From: Inquilinus limosus
Lineage (GTDB): Bacteria; Pseudomonadota; Alphaproteobacteria; DSM-16000; Inquilinaceae
DNA length: 64,000 nucleotides
Direction of reading: 5' to 3'
Assembly (NCBI RefSeq): GCF_002195995.1
Contig: NZ_NHON01000021.1
Coordinates: forward strand, 30,569-94,568
Positions 52,937 through 63,035 of the stretch are shown piece by piece. Positions within the stretch are counted from its first letter, which is position 1. Every line of letters starts with the position of its first letter. The notes below the pieces were generated by a model that worked only from the letters and a program-made list of their open reading frames with translations, was not told the DNA's origin and did no database searches. Position numbers and translations under genes: made by a program.

Positions 52937-53956
52937 ATGGCCAGGCTGGCCGATGTAGCGCGGCTGGCCGGCGTCTCGACCGCCACCGTCGACCGCGTGC
53001 TCAATCGCCGGCCGGGGGTGCGCGAGATCACGGTGCAACGGGTGCTGAAGGCGGCCGCCGAGCTGGACTACATCGCCGAAGCCGACCTGCAGGCGGCCCT
53101 GGCGCCCAAGCCGATGCGCGTGGCGTTCCTGCTGCCAGCCGGGACCAATCGCTTCCTGAACATGCTGGGGCGGTTGATCGCCGGCGCCGGCCCCCAACTG
53201 GAGCCGCTTCATGTCAGATGTCGGGTGGAGCACATCAAGAGCTTCAATCCCGATCTCTTGGCCCGCGCCCTCATCCAGCAATCTCGCAACGCCGACGGCA
53301 TCGTGTTCATGGCGCTGGAACACCCGGCCGTCCGCGAGGCGGTCAACACTCTGGCCGAGCGAGGTATTCCGACCGTCACCCTGATCTCCGACATCGCCGG
53401 ATCGCGACGCGCCGCCTATGTCGGGCTCGACAACCGGTCAGCGGGTCGTACCGCCGGCTATCTGATCGGCCGCTTCATCGGCCAGCGTCCGGCAAAGGTG
53501 GCGATGATCGCCGGCAGCCTCAGCTACCGCGCCCATGAGGAACGGGAGATGGGGTTCCTCCACATTTTTCAGGAGTTGTTCCCATCGATCGAGGTGGTCG
53601 GGCTGCGCGAAGGTCAGGATGAGGAGGACCGGAATTTCCGGCTGACCCGCGCCCTGCTCGCCCAGCACCCCGACCTGGCCGGCATCTACAACATCGGCGG
53701 TGGGGCGGGCGGCGTCGGCAAGGCGCTGAAGGAGGCCCGCCGCGAGCCGGATGTGGTCTTCATCGGGCACGGCCTGACGCCCGACACCCGAGGCTTGCTG
53801 ATCGACGGCACCATGGATGCGGTGATCACCCAGAATCCGCAAGCCGCGCTGACGAGCTGCGTCGCGATCTTCACCAATCTGCGCGCCGGACGGGATCCGT
53901 GGGAAGGCGTGGAGGTGCCGCGGATCGACGTGGTCTTCCGCGAGAACCTGCGATAG
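52937..53956 (+). CDS. LacI-family transcriptional regulator
   Basis: A 339-residue regulator. The helix-turn-helix and hinge read LADVARLAGVSTATVDRVLN (3-22) then RPGVREITVQRVLKAA. The C-terminal sugar-binding domain is of the type-1 periplasmic fold (VAFLLPAGTN, ATAAYVGLDNRSAGR-like). ATG 52937 places the helix at the N-terminus as usual; ATG 52871 would add 22 unlikely residues. It is divergent from the TRAP/RLP operon and is its probable repressor, with an acid sugar as inducer. Confidence 0.9.
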   Translation: MARLADVARLAGVSTATVDRVLNRRPGVREITVQRVLKAAAELDYIAEADLQAALAPKPMRVAFLLPAGTNRFLNMLGRLIAGAGPQLEPLHVRCRVEHIKSFNPDLLARALIQQSRNADGIVFMALEHPAVREAVNTLAERGIPTVTLISDIAGSRRAAYVGLDNRSAGRTAGYLIGRFIGQRPAKVAMIAGSLSYRAHEEREMGFLHIFQELFPSIEVVGLREGQDEEDRNFRLTRALLAQHPDLAGIYNIGGGAGGVGKALKEARREPDVVFIGHGLTPDTRGLLIDGTMDAVITQNPQAALTSCVAIFTNLRAGRDPWEGVEVPRIDVVFRENLR

Positions 53957-54092
53957 CCTCGTCCGGCTCTCCCGGGCGATGAACGGGCCGTTCGACGATC
54001 GCGAAGCCCGAGAGCCGCCCCGGCTGGAAGGCTCCCCCATGGATCCGATCCTCCCGGTCGGGTTTCGGATCAGCCGAGGGGCTGTCCTGTCG

Positions 54093-54117
54093 GAGGGCCC
54101 GGATTCACCGGGCCCTC
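54093..54117. terminator. Bidirectional terminator
   Basis: GAGGGCCCGG-ATTCA-CCGGGCCCTC, ten-base perfect arms, between the convergent ends of the LacI-type gene (53956) and catalase (54131), followed by a pyrimidine-rich stretch on the plus strand. Confidence 0.75.
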
Positions 54118-54130
54118 TTCCGCTTCCCGC

Positions 54131-55624
54131 CTACGCGGCCGTCCCGGGGGTGACCTCCGGCTCGAGCGGCCGCACGATCGCAAGCCGCGACAAGGCCTCG
54201 CGAACTCCCGCCCCGTAGGCGGGGTCGGCTTTGGTGCAGTTGGCAATGTGGCGCTCCTGGATGTGGACGGCCGCACCGCCCACCGAACGGGCTGTGTTGT
54301 CGAACAGGCGCTGGCGCTGCTCCGCGTTCATCATGCGGAATAGATCGCCGGGCTGCTTGTAGTGATCGTCGTCGACGCGGTGATCCCAATGATCGGCCGC
54401 GCCCTCGATCATGAGCGGTGGATCGTTGAGCTCCGGCTGGTCCGGCCACTCGCCGAGGCTGTTCGGAAAGTAGGTCGGCGTCCGGCCAAGATTCCCGTCG
54501 GTGCGCATGGCGCCATCGCGATGATAGCTGTGGTAAGGGCATTTCGGCGCATTGACCGGGATGAGGTGATGGTTGACGCCCAGGCGGTAGCGCGCGGCGT
54601 CACCATAAGAGAACAGGCGGGCCTGCAGCATCTTGTCGGGCGAGAAGCTGATCCCCGGCACGACATGGGCCGGCGAGAACGAGGCCTGCTCCACCTCGGC
54701 GAACACGTTCTCCGGATTGCGGTTGAGCTCGAAACAACCGACCTCGATCAGCGGGAAGTCGCCTTTCGGCCAGACCTTGGTGAGGTCGAACGGGTTGAAC
54801 GGGAAGGCCTTTGCCTGGTCGTCCGTCATGACCTGCAAGTACATTGTCCAGCGCGGGAAATCGCCGTTCTCGATGCTCTGGAAGAGATCGCGCTGGTGCG
54901 TCTCACGATCCTTGCCGACCAGGACTTCGGCTTCCTCGTCGCTGAGGTTCGCGATGCCCTGCTGGGTGCGGAAGTGGAACTTGACCCAGACACGCTCATT
55001 GGCAGCATTGATGAAGCTGTAGGTGTGGCTGCCGAAGCCGTGCATATGCCGATAGCTCCGCGGAATGCCACGCTCGCTCATCACGATCGTGACCTGGTGC
55101 AACGCCTCCGGCAGAAGCGTCCAGAAGTCCCAATTGTTGTCGGCGCTGCGCATGCCGGTGCGCGGATCGCGCTTGACGGCGTGATTGAGATCAGGGAAGC
55201 GGAGCGGATCGCGGAAGAAGAAGACGGGCGTGTTGTTGCCCACCATGTCCCAATTGCCTTCCTCCGTGTAAAATTTCAACGCGAAGCCGCGGATGTCACG
55301 TTCGGCGTCGGCCGCGCCGCGCTCACCGGCCACGGTTGAGAAGCGAGCGAACATCGGCGTCTGCTTGCCCACCTCGGAGAAGATCTTTGCCTTGGTGTAG
55401 CGCGTGATGTCGTGCGTGACCGTGAAGGTGCCGAACGCACCGGACCCCTTGGCGTGCATCCGTCGCTCCGGAATCACCTCGCGATCGAAGTGAGCGAGCT
55501 TCTCGATCAGCCAGACGTCCTGCAGCAACGCCGGTCCCCGCCGCCCGGCGGTCAGAATGTTGAGATTGTCGCTGACGGGCGCGCCCGTCGCCTGGGTCAG
55601 ATATCTCGGTTTGTCGGTCACCAT
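54131..55624 (-). CDS. katA: Monofunctional haem catalase, small-subunit clade
   Basis: A 497-residue catalase that breaks down hydrogen peroxide. The distal His57 is in [14 protein letters not shown], the catalytic Asn is in [12 protein letters not shown] (about 130), and proximal Tyr340 is in [14 protein letters not shown]. Its length and lack of a C-terminal flavodoxin-like domain place it with the small KatA clade. No signal peptide. It ends at a shared terminator and stands apart from the regulator at 55793 by 168 bp. Confidence 0.95.
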   Translation of the reverse strand: MVTDKPRYLTQATGAPVSDNLNILTAGRRGPALLQDVWLIEKLAHFDREVIPERRMHAKGSGAFGTFTVTHDITRYTKAKIFSEVGKQTPMFARFSTVAGERGAADAERDIRGFALKFYTEEGNWDMVGNNTPVFFFRDPLRFPDLNHAVKRDPRTGMRSADNNWDFWTLLPEALHQVTIVMSERGIPRSYRHMHGFGSHTYSFINAANERVWVKFHFRTQQGIANLSDEEAEVLVGKDRETHQRDLFQSIENGDFPRWTMYLQVMTDDQAKAFPFNPFDLTKVWPKGDFPLIEVGCFELNRNPENVFAEVEQASFSPAHVVPGISFSPDKMLQARLFSYGDAARYRLGVNHHLIPVNAPKCPYHSYHRDGAMRTDGNLGRTPTYFPNSLGEWPDQPELNDPPLMIEGAADHWDHRVDDDHYKQPGDLFRMMNAEQRQRLFDNTARSVGGAAVHIQERHIANCTKADPAYGAGVREALSRLAIVRPLEPEVTPGTAA

Positions 55625-55792
55625 ACAACTGCGTGGATACTGCCGCCCGCATGGCGCGGCAAATGGAACAGGGTCTTGATAGCCGGGCAGATCAGCCGTG
55701 CCAACGCGGGCGGCGGATGACGCCGCAAAAGTCGCCGCGGCAGAAAGGCGGATCCTTGTCGGCGAGCATGCCGGCCCTCACTCCGGGGATGG

Positions 55793-58711
55793 TCACTCGG
55801 CCCCCACCCGCCTGGCGCGGACATCCGCGCCTTGTCCTGCCGCACCGGGCTGGACAGGCTCCCCGATTCTCGCGAGCACATCCAAAGCCGCCTCGAGGTC
55901 GGGAGTGCCTCCGGCTTCCGTAAATTGCTCGACGACCGGTCGCAGGAGCGCATGGGCTTCGGCGGAACGACCTTGGCCGGCCCAAAGCGAAGCGAGGTCG
56001 GTTGCCGCCCGCAACTCCCACACTCGTGAGCCCTGGCATCGGCTTATCTCGAGAGACTGGGCAAAGTATGCCCCCGCGTCCACGCTGTTCAGTTCCGGCG
56101 CGGAAACGAGAATGCTGCCTTTCAGGCGCAGAAGCTCGGGGAGGTAGTACTGAAATCTTGTCTCTTCAATCTCCCTCTCTGCTTCATTCATGAGATCAAA
56201 GGCTTCTGCAAATCGACCCTCGGAAACAAGACCGGATGCGAGAACCATTTGGAAACGAACGGTATAAATCTCAAATCTGGCAATATGGAGAGCTTGGATA
56301 TGCCGCCGCAGTGCTGCCACACCCGCCTCGACGTCACCTCGCCGGATTGCGAGCTCGGCCTTGAAGGCGTTGCCCATGTGCAGATATGGAGCGAATTCTT
56401 GCCTCTCCACGCGCGAAATAAACCAGTCCAGAAGTTCTTGTGCGAAATCAAGATCGCCAATCCAAAGGATTGTTGCGATCGAGCTCAGCACGACCGCGAG
56501 AGATACGGGGTGGCGAATCGCTTCTGCATCGCTGAATGCCGTCTGAATCGCAGCCCGTGCTTCCGTCGGATAGCCTTGCAGCCAGAGTGTGGTGATCCAA
56601 CTGATTCGAGCCCAGGTGTGATGGTCAAATCCGAAGTGAACCTGTCGGCTCGCCGCCGCATTGCCGGGAGCGAGCACGGATTCCAGCTCCGATCGCGCGT
56701 CAGAAAGCCGCCCCAGAGAGAGGTACGCAACGCCAAGCAGGGTATGTGAAAGAGAGATGGCCACCGGATCATCAAGTGTCTGAGCAAACTCCGAGCAGCG
56801 TTGAGCGCAACGCAGGCACTCCAGATATTGCCCGCTGCGTAAGTGGCAGAAGAATATCGGCCCAAGCAAGCGTGCTGCATTGATATAGTCGCCACGAGCT
56901 TCGGCAATCTCCAGGCTTCTGTTTAGCGCCGAAAATGTCGCTTCGGAGTGACCTTGCGTGAACATCAGCGAGACGCCACGAGAAGCCTGAAGGTGCATTT
57001 CCTCCTTTCCCCGACGGGATGTCGCGTCGAGGGTGCACAGCGCTCGCTCGGTCCAACGGTGGCATTCGGGAACCAGCCCCATGGCGCGGAATACCGGGGC
57101 AGCGGCGGCAGCAAGCCCGATCCCGACCTGAGGATCCCCGGTGGCGCCGAAGCACCACTCCAGAGCGGCGCGTACATTGTTCAAGGCAGCGAAGTGCGGC
57201 GCGCGCTCAGCGCCGGTCGTCAGTGCAGACCATTCGGTGCCGTTTTGCTCGAGCCAGCGCCGGAAATAGCGCGCATGGCGGGTGGCCAGTTCCGTCCGCA
57301 TCGCTTCATCCGAGCTGAGATCGACTGCGTAGGAACGGGTCGTGTCGAGCAGGCGGTAGCGCATCATCGCGCCGAGGGGGCGCGCGGCGACCATCGATTT
57401 CTCGACGAGGCTGTCGATCGCCGCGAAGACCGCTGGTGTATCCAGCCTATCGTTCGTCACCACCTCCAATGCTGCATCCAAGGTGAAGTAGCCGACAAAG
57501 ATTGCCAGCCGGCGCAGCACCAGGCGCTCGAGATCGGTGAGCAGCCCGAAACTCCAGTCCAGCGTCGCCTGCAATGTCTGTTGGCGAGGCGGAGCGGTCC
57601 GCAGGCCCTGCCACAACAGCGTCAGGCGCTGGTCCAGCAGCGCGGCGGTCTGCTCGAGACCGTAGGTCTCGACTCGTCTGGCAGCAAGTTCGATGGCGAG
57701 TGCGACGCCGTCGAGCCTGCGGCAAATGTCGCAGACGATGGCAGCGTCCGCAGCGCTGATGTTGAGGCGAGCACCGCCGGCGACCGCTCGTTCGATAAAT
57801 AGCTGGGTCGCGGGGAATTGCCGAATGGCACTCAGTGCGACCGCAGGCGCTGCGGGCGGACACGCCAGAGGCTCCAGCCTGTAGATGTGCTCGCCCTCGA
57901 TGCGAAGTGCTTCTCGACTGGTTGCCAGAACATGGACCTGTGGCGCTGCATTCAAAATGGCCGCCACCATGCGGGCAATGGCTTCGATAAGGTGCTCGCA
58001 GGTATCGAGAACCAGAAGAAGACGTTTATCCTTCAGAAATCGGGCAAGATCGGGCGTGGCGTCTTCCGTCTGCACCGACAGGCCGAGTAGAGATGCCACC
58101 GTCGTCGCAGCCAGCCCCAGATCGTTGATGACGCCAAAATCAACAAACAGCACCTGTCCCGCGAATTCCTCGGCCACCTGGTGGGCGGCGGCGATCGCCA
58201 TCGTCGTCTTCCCGACACCGCCCGGGCCGACAATCGTGACGAAGCGGGATTCGGTCAGTTGCGTCGAGAGCGTCAGGACTTCCTCGTCCCGACCGATCAT
58301 GCGATCGAGGCGAGGAGGAAGGCTCGCCTCGGGGAAATGGAGTGTCCGAGCCGGCACATTGCCATGATCGCCGACAGTTCTCGCCACCGGTGCGACAAAG
58401 CAATAGCCGCGGCCTACAACAGTGCTGATGTAGCGCGCACCATCCTGGCCATCCCCCAGCGCCTTTCGCAGGCTGGCCATGTGAAACCGCAAGGTGACAT
58501 CCTCGACAAGCACATTCGGCCAGACCTCCTCCATCAGTTCCTTCTTGCTGATGGTGTGGTTGGGCCGGGTCACGAGCGCGATCAGGAGGTCCAGAGCTCG
58601 CCCTCCCATTTCAACGGGCAGGCTCTCGCGAATCAGCAGTCTTTCACCAACGGATAACTTGAACGGACCGAAGAGAAGCACCGCGCTATTTTTGCCCACC
58701 TCAATCGCCAT
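55793..58711 (-). CDS. Winged-helix regulator with NB-ARC-like ATPase and tetratricopeptide-like C-terminus
   Basis: A 972-residue signalling regulator. Residues ~10-107 form an OmpR/CadC-type winged helix (EVWPNVLVEDVTLRFHMASL, VVGRGYCFVAPV). An NTPase domain follows with Walker A GPGGVGKTT (162-170) and Walker B LLLVLDTCEH (231-240). The C-terminal ~450 residues are helical and repeat-like (TPR type). Such STAND ATPases bind DNA after an inducer triggers oligomerisation. GC content falls visibly in the 3' half (about 56.1-57.0 kb), unlike its neighbours. It may control the accessory genes at 59-64 kb, which lie on the same strand upstream. Confidence 0.88.
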   Translation of the reverse strand: MAIEVGKNSAVLLFGPFKLSVGERLLIRESLPVEMGGRALDLLIALVTRPNHTISKKELMEEVWPNVLVEDVTLRFHMASLRKALGDGQDGARYISTVVGRGYCFVAPVARTVGDHGNVPARTLHFPEASLPPRLDRMIGRDEEVLTLSTQLTESRFVTIVGPGGVGKTTMAIAAAHQVAEEFAGQVLFVDFGVINDLGLAATTVASLLGLSVQTEDATPDLARFLKDKRLLLVLDTCEHLIEAIARMVAAILNAAPQVHVLATSREALRIEGEHIYRLEPLACPPAAPAVALSAIRQFPATQLFIERAVAGGARLNISAADAAIVCDICRRLDGVALAIELAARRVETYGLEQTAALLDQRLTLLWQGLRTAPPRQQTLQATLDWSFGLLTDLERLVLRRLAIFVGYFTLDAALEVVTNDRLDTPAVFAAIDSLVEKSMVAARPLGAMMRYRLLDTTRSYAVDLSSDEAMRTELATRHARYFRRWLEQNGTEWSALTTGAERAPHFAALNNVRAALEWCFGATGDPQVGIGLAAAAAPVFRAMGLVPECHRWTERALCTLDATSRRGKEEMHLQASRGVSLMFTQGHSEATFSALNRSLEIAEARGDYINAARLLGPIFFCHLRSGQYLECLRCAQRCSEFAQTLDDPVAISLSHTLLGVAYLSLGRLSDARSELESVLAPGNAAASRQVHFGFDHHTWARISWITTLWLQGYPTEARAAIQTAFSDAEAIRHPVSLAVVLSSIATILWIGDLDFAQELLDWFISRVERQEFAPYLHMGNAFKAELAIRRGDVEAGVAALRRHIQALHIARFEIYTVRFQMVLASGLVSEGRFAEAFDLMNEAEREIEETRFQYYLPELLRLKGSILVSAPELNSVDAGAYFAQSLEISRCQGSRVWELRAATDLASLWAGQGRSAEAHALLRPVVEQFTEAGGTPDLEAALDVLARIGEPVQPGAAGQGADVRARRVGAE

Positions 58712-59432
58712 GACGTCTCTCTCGGACCAGCATGTCTCACGCGGCTTTGGAGCGATCCCAGCCCGGCCATGCTCTGCGAGGCGGCGAAGACTGGGATGTC
58801 GAGCATGACCCGGGAATCTTCACTCCCGCAAGATGAAGAACCTGCCGCTGGCGGCCGACACGCGGCCATGGGTCCCGACGGAAGCACCCTCGAGCACGAA
58901 TGCGGCGGTAGCGTCGCTCCGCGTCGCGTTCTCCGGATCCCGGGCGATCGGGAAAATGGGCAGGATGCTGGTCGTTGCGGCCATCGTCGGGTCGATCCGG
59001 CGCAATTGGAATGCCCATATTCCACGAGGCAATGTGATTTTAAACGTCATACATTTGAGTATGCATGTCAATATGGATAAAATGCATATAAATTGCGCTG
59101 TACCGAGCGCAGCTGACTAAGCTGCAGTTGGTCGACAAAGGCACCCTTCGCAATCCGGAAGCCGGCTCCCCCTGTCTCAGGATAGGAGCGGCTTGAGTCC
59201 GGAGCGGCCGATGGATGAAAACAGGAGCTGGCCGCGCACCTCCGACATCGAGAGCCCTGGGATGTGGACGAGACACGCTGAGAGGTGGCGGACCGTGACG
59301 GGCCTGCCGCAGGGAACGGGTCAGGCTGATGGACTCGTCGATTGGCGACGGGATATGCGGCCGGCTGCACGACTGCGTAGCCGGCCGCAGATTTTCGCTA
59401 TTCCCGGGAGAGGGCCGCAGCGAAGGGCTAAC
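58712..59432. other. 721-bp stretch without a convincing gene
   Basis: Only short open frames without recognisable products are present; the most gene-like is 58820-59071 on the minus strand (83 residues, no ribosome site), which I do not call. An AT-rich patch at 59036-59100, with ATAAAATGCATATAAAT-type sequence, stands out and may be a promoter for the leftward regulator gene, although it lies ~330 bp from its ATG. Degenerate remnants of a lost gene are possible. Confidence 0.5.
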
Positions 59433-60215
59433 TCACTGAGCGGTCGCGGCCTGCTCGATCAGCGTCGCCACCGCGGGCGCATGCGATACCATCACCACAT
59501 GCGACGCCCCCTTGACCTCCACCGTCTGGCGCGAACGGGCGCGCTCGGCCATGAAGCTCAATGCGGCGGGCGGAATGTTCTTATCCTTGGAACCGTAGAT
59601 GAACCAGGACGGTACGGTTTTCCAGGCCGGCGCCGTCGACGCTTCCGAAAGCGCGGCCTCGGCGATCGGTCGCTGGCCGGCGGCCATGAGACGTGCCTGC
59701 GCTTCCAGCACGTCCGCTGCGAACTGCTCGGGAAAACGCTGTTGCTGGATATAGAGATCATTCCCGCCCGACGTCAGCTTGACCGCCGGGGCGAGCGCCC
59801 CACCGAGAGTGCTCCCGGGGAACTTTCCGGTCAGTGAAAGAGCGGTCTCGCCGGCCTCGGGCGCGAAGGCGGCGACGTAGACCAGCGCCTTCACGTTCGG
59901 ACGCCCCTCTGCCGCCTCGCTGATGACCGAGCCGCCATACGAGTGGCCCACGAGGACGACCGGGCCCTCGATGCTCTTCACAACGTCCGCGACGGCATCG
60001 GCATCGGTACGGACACCACGAAGCGGGTTCGCAGCCGCGACGACCTTGTAACCGTCCTTCTCGAGGATGGCGATGACGCCGCTCCAGCTCGACGAGTCCG
60101 CGAAAGCTCCGTGGACGAGCACGACCGTCGGCCTGGTCGGCTGCGCCTGCGCCGGCGCCATCAGGGCGCCAAGCTGGGCAGCGAGCGCCAGCCCGGCGAC
60201 GATGACTTTGTTCAT
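59433..60215 (-). CDS. Exported alpha/beta hydrolase
   Basis: A 260-residue protein with a Sec signal peptide (about 1-24, ending AQAQ). The fold motifs are VVLVHGAFADSSSW (31-44), the nucleophile elbow GHSYGG (VLVGHSYGGSVI, about 86-97), and His in KGASHVVMVSHAP at the C-terminus. It resembles small esterase/haloperoxidase-like hydrolases. ATG follows AAAGGAAA. It is followed by no gene on the strand for ~720 bp and preceded by the epoxide hydrolase gene, 75 bp away, so the two are probably co-transcribed. Confidence 0.88.
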   Translation of the reverse strand: MNKVIVAGLALAAQLGALMAPAQAQPTRPTVVLVHGAFADSSSWSGVIAILEKDGYKVVAAANPLRGVRTDADAVADVVKSIEGPVVLVGHSYGGSVISEAAEGRPNVKALVYVAAFAPEAGETALSLTGKFPGSTLGGALAPAVKLTSGGNDLYIQQQRFPEQFAADVLEAQARLMAAGQRPIAEAALSEASTAPAWKTVPSWFIYGSKDKNIPPAALSFMAERARSRQTVEVKGASHVVMVSHAPAVATLIEQAATAQ

Positions 60216-60290
60216 ATCGATTTCCTTTGGGAAGGGCCGCTCAAACGCAGCGGGCGAACAGCGTCCTTTGCCTTCAGATGGTCGCGATGA

Positions 60291-61565
60291 TCAGCGGAAC
60301 GAACGGAACGCGGCACGCACCTCTTGCGCGAAGATCTGCGGCTGCTCCCAGGCAGCGAAATGGCCGCCGTTGCTGGCCTCATTGAAGTAGAAGAGGTTCT
60401 TGTAGCAGCGCTCAGCCCAGGTCTTCGGGGCGCGGAAAATCTCGCCCGGGAACACGCTGACCGCAACCGGCAGATCGATGAGGCCGCGAGCATTGAAGTT
60501 GTTGGTGTGATCTTCCCAATAGATCCGGGCGGCGGAGGCCCCGGTCCCCGTCAGCCAATAGAGCGCGAGATCGTCAACGATCTCGTCACGGGTCAGGACG
60601 CGCTCAGGCTGGCCACCGCTGTAGGTCCATTGGGCGATCTTCTCGTACATCCAGGCCGCCATGCCGACAGGCGAGTCGACCAGCGAGTAGCCGATCGTCT
60701 GAGGCCGCGTGTTCATCATCGCGGCATAGGCGGAGTTGTCGCGGTAGAAGGCCTCCAACTGGTCGAATGCCGCGCGTTCCTTGGCTGACAGGCTGGGAGG
60801 GGCCGGATCACCCGCCGCCAGGGTCCTGGCGATATCGGCGGGCACCACGGCGGGCATGTTCAGATGAATGGCGAGCAGTCCGGGCACGTGCTGCAGTGCC
60901 ATGCGCTGCGAGATCACCGAACCGCAGTCGCCGCCCTGGCTGACATAGGCGTCGTAGCCCAGCCGGCGCATCAGGGTGGACCAGGCGCGACCGATATGGT
61001 CCGATCCCCATCCCAGTTCCGTGGGCTTTGCCGAGAAGCCGAAGCCCGGGATCGAAGGGATGACCAGGTGGAATGCATCGTCGGCGGTGCCGCCATGCGC
61101 CGTCGGATTGGTGAGCGGGTCGACGGCCTTCAGGAATTCGAGCACCGACCCCGGCCAGCCATGCGTCAGGATCATCGGCAACGCATTCTCATGGCGCGAG
61201 CGCACATGGATGAAGTGGATGTCGAGCCCGTCGATCTCGGTCAGGAACATCGGCAGCGAATTGAGCTTCGCCTCGACCTTGCGCCAGTCGTAGTCGGTTG
61301 CCCAATACCGCAGCAGCGGTTCGATGGTCTGGCGACGAACGCCCTGGCCGTCGTCGGGCGCCGGCTCGGCATCGGCCCATCGGGTCTCGGCGATGCGGCG
61401 CTTCATCGCCGCAATATCGGTGTCCGGAACCGCGACCTTGAATGGCCGGATCGGGGCGCCGGCGGTAGCCTGGGCGCGTGCGATCACGGGCATGGCAGCC
61501 ACAGCCCCGGCAAGCGCGGCACCCGCCACGAACTGGCGACGCGATATCGGAACACCATCATGCAC
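60291..61565 (-). CDS. Epoxide hydrolase family protein with Tat signal
   Basis: A 424-residue protein. SRRQFVAGAALAG at the N-terminus is a twin-arginine signal, so it is exported folded. Next comes the EHN domain (PFKVAVPDTDIAAMKRRI, about 42-59), then the alpha/beta hydrolase core with LTHGWPGSVLEF, PSIPGFGFS, and the nucleophile Asp in SQGGDCGSVI. The catalytic His is probably in NGGHFAAWEQP. It adds water to epoxides; export suggests action on an extracellular compound or toxin. The start is GTG with GAGGAGA upstream. Confidence 0.9.
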   Translation of the reverse strand: MHDGVPISRRQFVAGAALAGAVAAMPVIARAQATAGAPIRPFKVAVPDTDIAAMKRRIAETRWADAEPAPDDGQGVRRQTIEPLLRYWATDYDWRKVEAKLNSLPMFLTEIDGLDIHFIHVRSRHENALPMILTHGWPGSVLEFLKAVDPLTNPTAHGGTADDAFHLVIPSIPGFGFSAKPTELGWGSDHIGRAWSTLMRRLGYDAYVSQGGDCGSVISQRMALQHVPGLLAIHLNMPAVVPADIARTLAAGDPAPPSLSAKERAAFDQLEAFYRDNSAYAAMMNTRPQTIGYSLVDSPVGMAAWMYEKIAQWTYSGGQPERVLTRDEIVDDLALYWLTGTGASAARIYWEDHTNNFNARGLIDLPVAVSVFPGEIFRAPKTWAERCYKNLFYFNEASNGGHFAAWEQPQIFAQEVRAAFRSFR

Positions 61566-61833
61566 TTGTCGTCTCCTCGACTAGAAACCCAAATCGATCG
61601 GTTCGATACAGGGAAGCGACAGCGCGACACCCGTTAGATTCTGTGATGAAGCGTTAGCCGGCCTCGAAGCAGCCGGTGAGGCCGGCACGGCAAGCGCACT
61701 CATGACCGGCCTGGCGGACAGCTCGCACTGTCACGAACCGGCGGGCGGTGACGCCAGACCACGAGGTTCGCGACCTGGCCCGGAGTGTCCAGCGGCTTCC
61801 CCTGGGAGCGGCCTCAAGCCACCCTTTCCGAGG

Positions 61834-62367
61834 TCAATGGGAGTAATCCGTGAAGACGTAGTCTGCGTTGGCTTCCAGCTTCTGCAGCTTCACATGGCAG
61901 GCGAAACATGACTGCACGACGGCAGGATTCTTCGTCGGCAGGCCATTTTCAAACTGGCCGTAGCCCCAGCCGGCGGTCTCGGCGTAGCGCTTGGAATCCT
62001 TCACGCTGATCTGCACGTTCGTCGGTGGACCCGCCACGAATGATTGCGGAGCCGGAAAGACGGAGTCGTTGCGGGGCGACGATTGGTACCGCCATGCCAG
62101 CCGGGCGATAATCGTGCCATCCGGGAAGGGCCGTACATTCTCTCGAAAAGCCTTGACGGCGATCTCGTTGCCGAGAATGGCACGGATATCATTGTTCTGC
62201 CCGTTCTCCTGGGCGACGCTGATGAGCTTCCAGTCCCGGTAGCCTTCCGGAAGCGTCACACCGTAAATCGGCGCTCCCTGGTCATCGGGAGCCTGGGCCG
62301 AGACATGGGCCGCAACGCCCACCGAAATCGTGACGATTGCGATGGCACAGGCGATCGTTCTCTTCAT
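61834..62367 (-). CDS. Cytochrome P460 family protein
   Basis: A 177-residue exported haem protein. Signal peptide ~1-25 (ending VSAQ). The P460-type pattern includes LPEGYRDWKLISVA and a single haem motif CFACH near the C-terminus (about 155-159). Characterised P460s oxidise hydroxylamine; many homologues have unknown substrates. The cross-linking Lys of P460 cannot be assigned from sequence alone. ATG 62367 follows CAGGAG. It lies between a SnoaL-like gene and the epoxide hydrolase, all leftward. Confidence 0.85.
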   Translation of the reverse strand: MKRTIACAIAIVTISVGVAAHVSAQAPDDQGAPIYGVTLPEGYRDWKLISVAQENGQNNDIRAILGNEIAVKAFRENVRPFPDGTIIARLAWRYQSSPRNDSVFPAPQSFVAGPPTNVQISVKDSKRYAETAGWGYGQFENGLPTKNPAVVQSCFACHVKLQKLEANADYVFTDYSH

Positions 62368-62522
62368 CGCATTCTCCTGGATGTCCGGTCGGCATTTGTT
62401 GGAGCGGCCTGAGAGTGGGTCTGGCCATAGAGCCTCCCTGGATCCGAGGGGCAAGGGAGAACCATCCAAGCTCAGGACCAACATCGAGTCGTAACCCGGC
62501 ATGGCGAAATCGTCGCCGATTC

Positions 62523-63035
62523 TCAACGCACGATATCGAGACGAGTGCGATAGAGCCTCTGGGTCGCGATGTGCCAGGCGTCGTCCATCATTTCATAGTC
62601 GACGTGATAGTGCCCGCAGCCATGCAGCGCCCTGAACTGCGCCACGCCTTCCCCGCTTCCGTTCTCGCCGGAGAGGTCGACCCAGTCCTCCATCGCCCAG
62701 ACGCCATGCGCCCGTGCCGGAGCTTCGATCTCGATCTCGTAAGAGAGGAGATGATGGATCGTCGCGCCGCCGCCGATGGTGTGCGACAGCCGTTCGATGA
62801 TCTGCTCGCGGCCAGTCAGAACCAACTGCAGCCGCCCCTCCAGGTCGTGCACCATGAAGGTGCCATGCGGCAGGAAGAGGCGCGCGAGCGCGCCCCAGTC
62901 CTTGCTGTCGGCCAGTCGGACATAGCGCGACTGGAGGCTGCGGATGGCCTCGATGGCGACCAGGCGATCGAGGTCGACCATGGCCGGATCTCGAGCGCCA
63001 GAAGCGCGAGATGGCCAAACGGCGGGACGGATCAT
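62523..63035 (-). CDS. SnoaL-like/NTF2-fold protein
   Basis: A 170-residue single-domain protein of the NTF2-like superfamily: AIRSLQSRYVRLADSKDWGALARLFLPHG, then TIHHLLSYEIEIE and YHVDYEMMDDAWHI. Such proteins are small isomerases, dehydratases, hydrolases or non-catalytic binders. The ATG at 63035 overlaps the oxidoreductase stop (ATGA, 63032-63035); ATG 62981 would start exactly at the conserved region, so the first 18 residues are doubtful. It belongs to the accessory leftward set. Confidence 0.8.
   Translation of the reverse strand: MIRPAVWPSRASGARDPAMVDLDRLVAIEAIRSLQSRYVRLADSKDWGALARLFLPHGTFMVHDLEGRLQLVLTGREQIIERLSHTIGGGATIHHLLSYEIEIEAPARAHGVWAMEDWVDLSGENGSGEGVAQFRALHGCGHYHVDYEMMDDAWHIATQRLYRTRLDIVR

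Noticed and set aside
58820..59071. 83-codon minus-strand frame in the gene-poor stretch
   Set aside because: No ribosome site, no recognisable family and no conserved neighbour; coding status cannot be supported.
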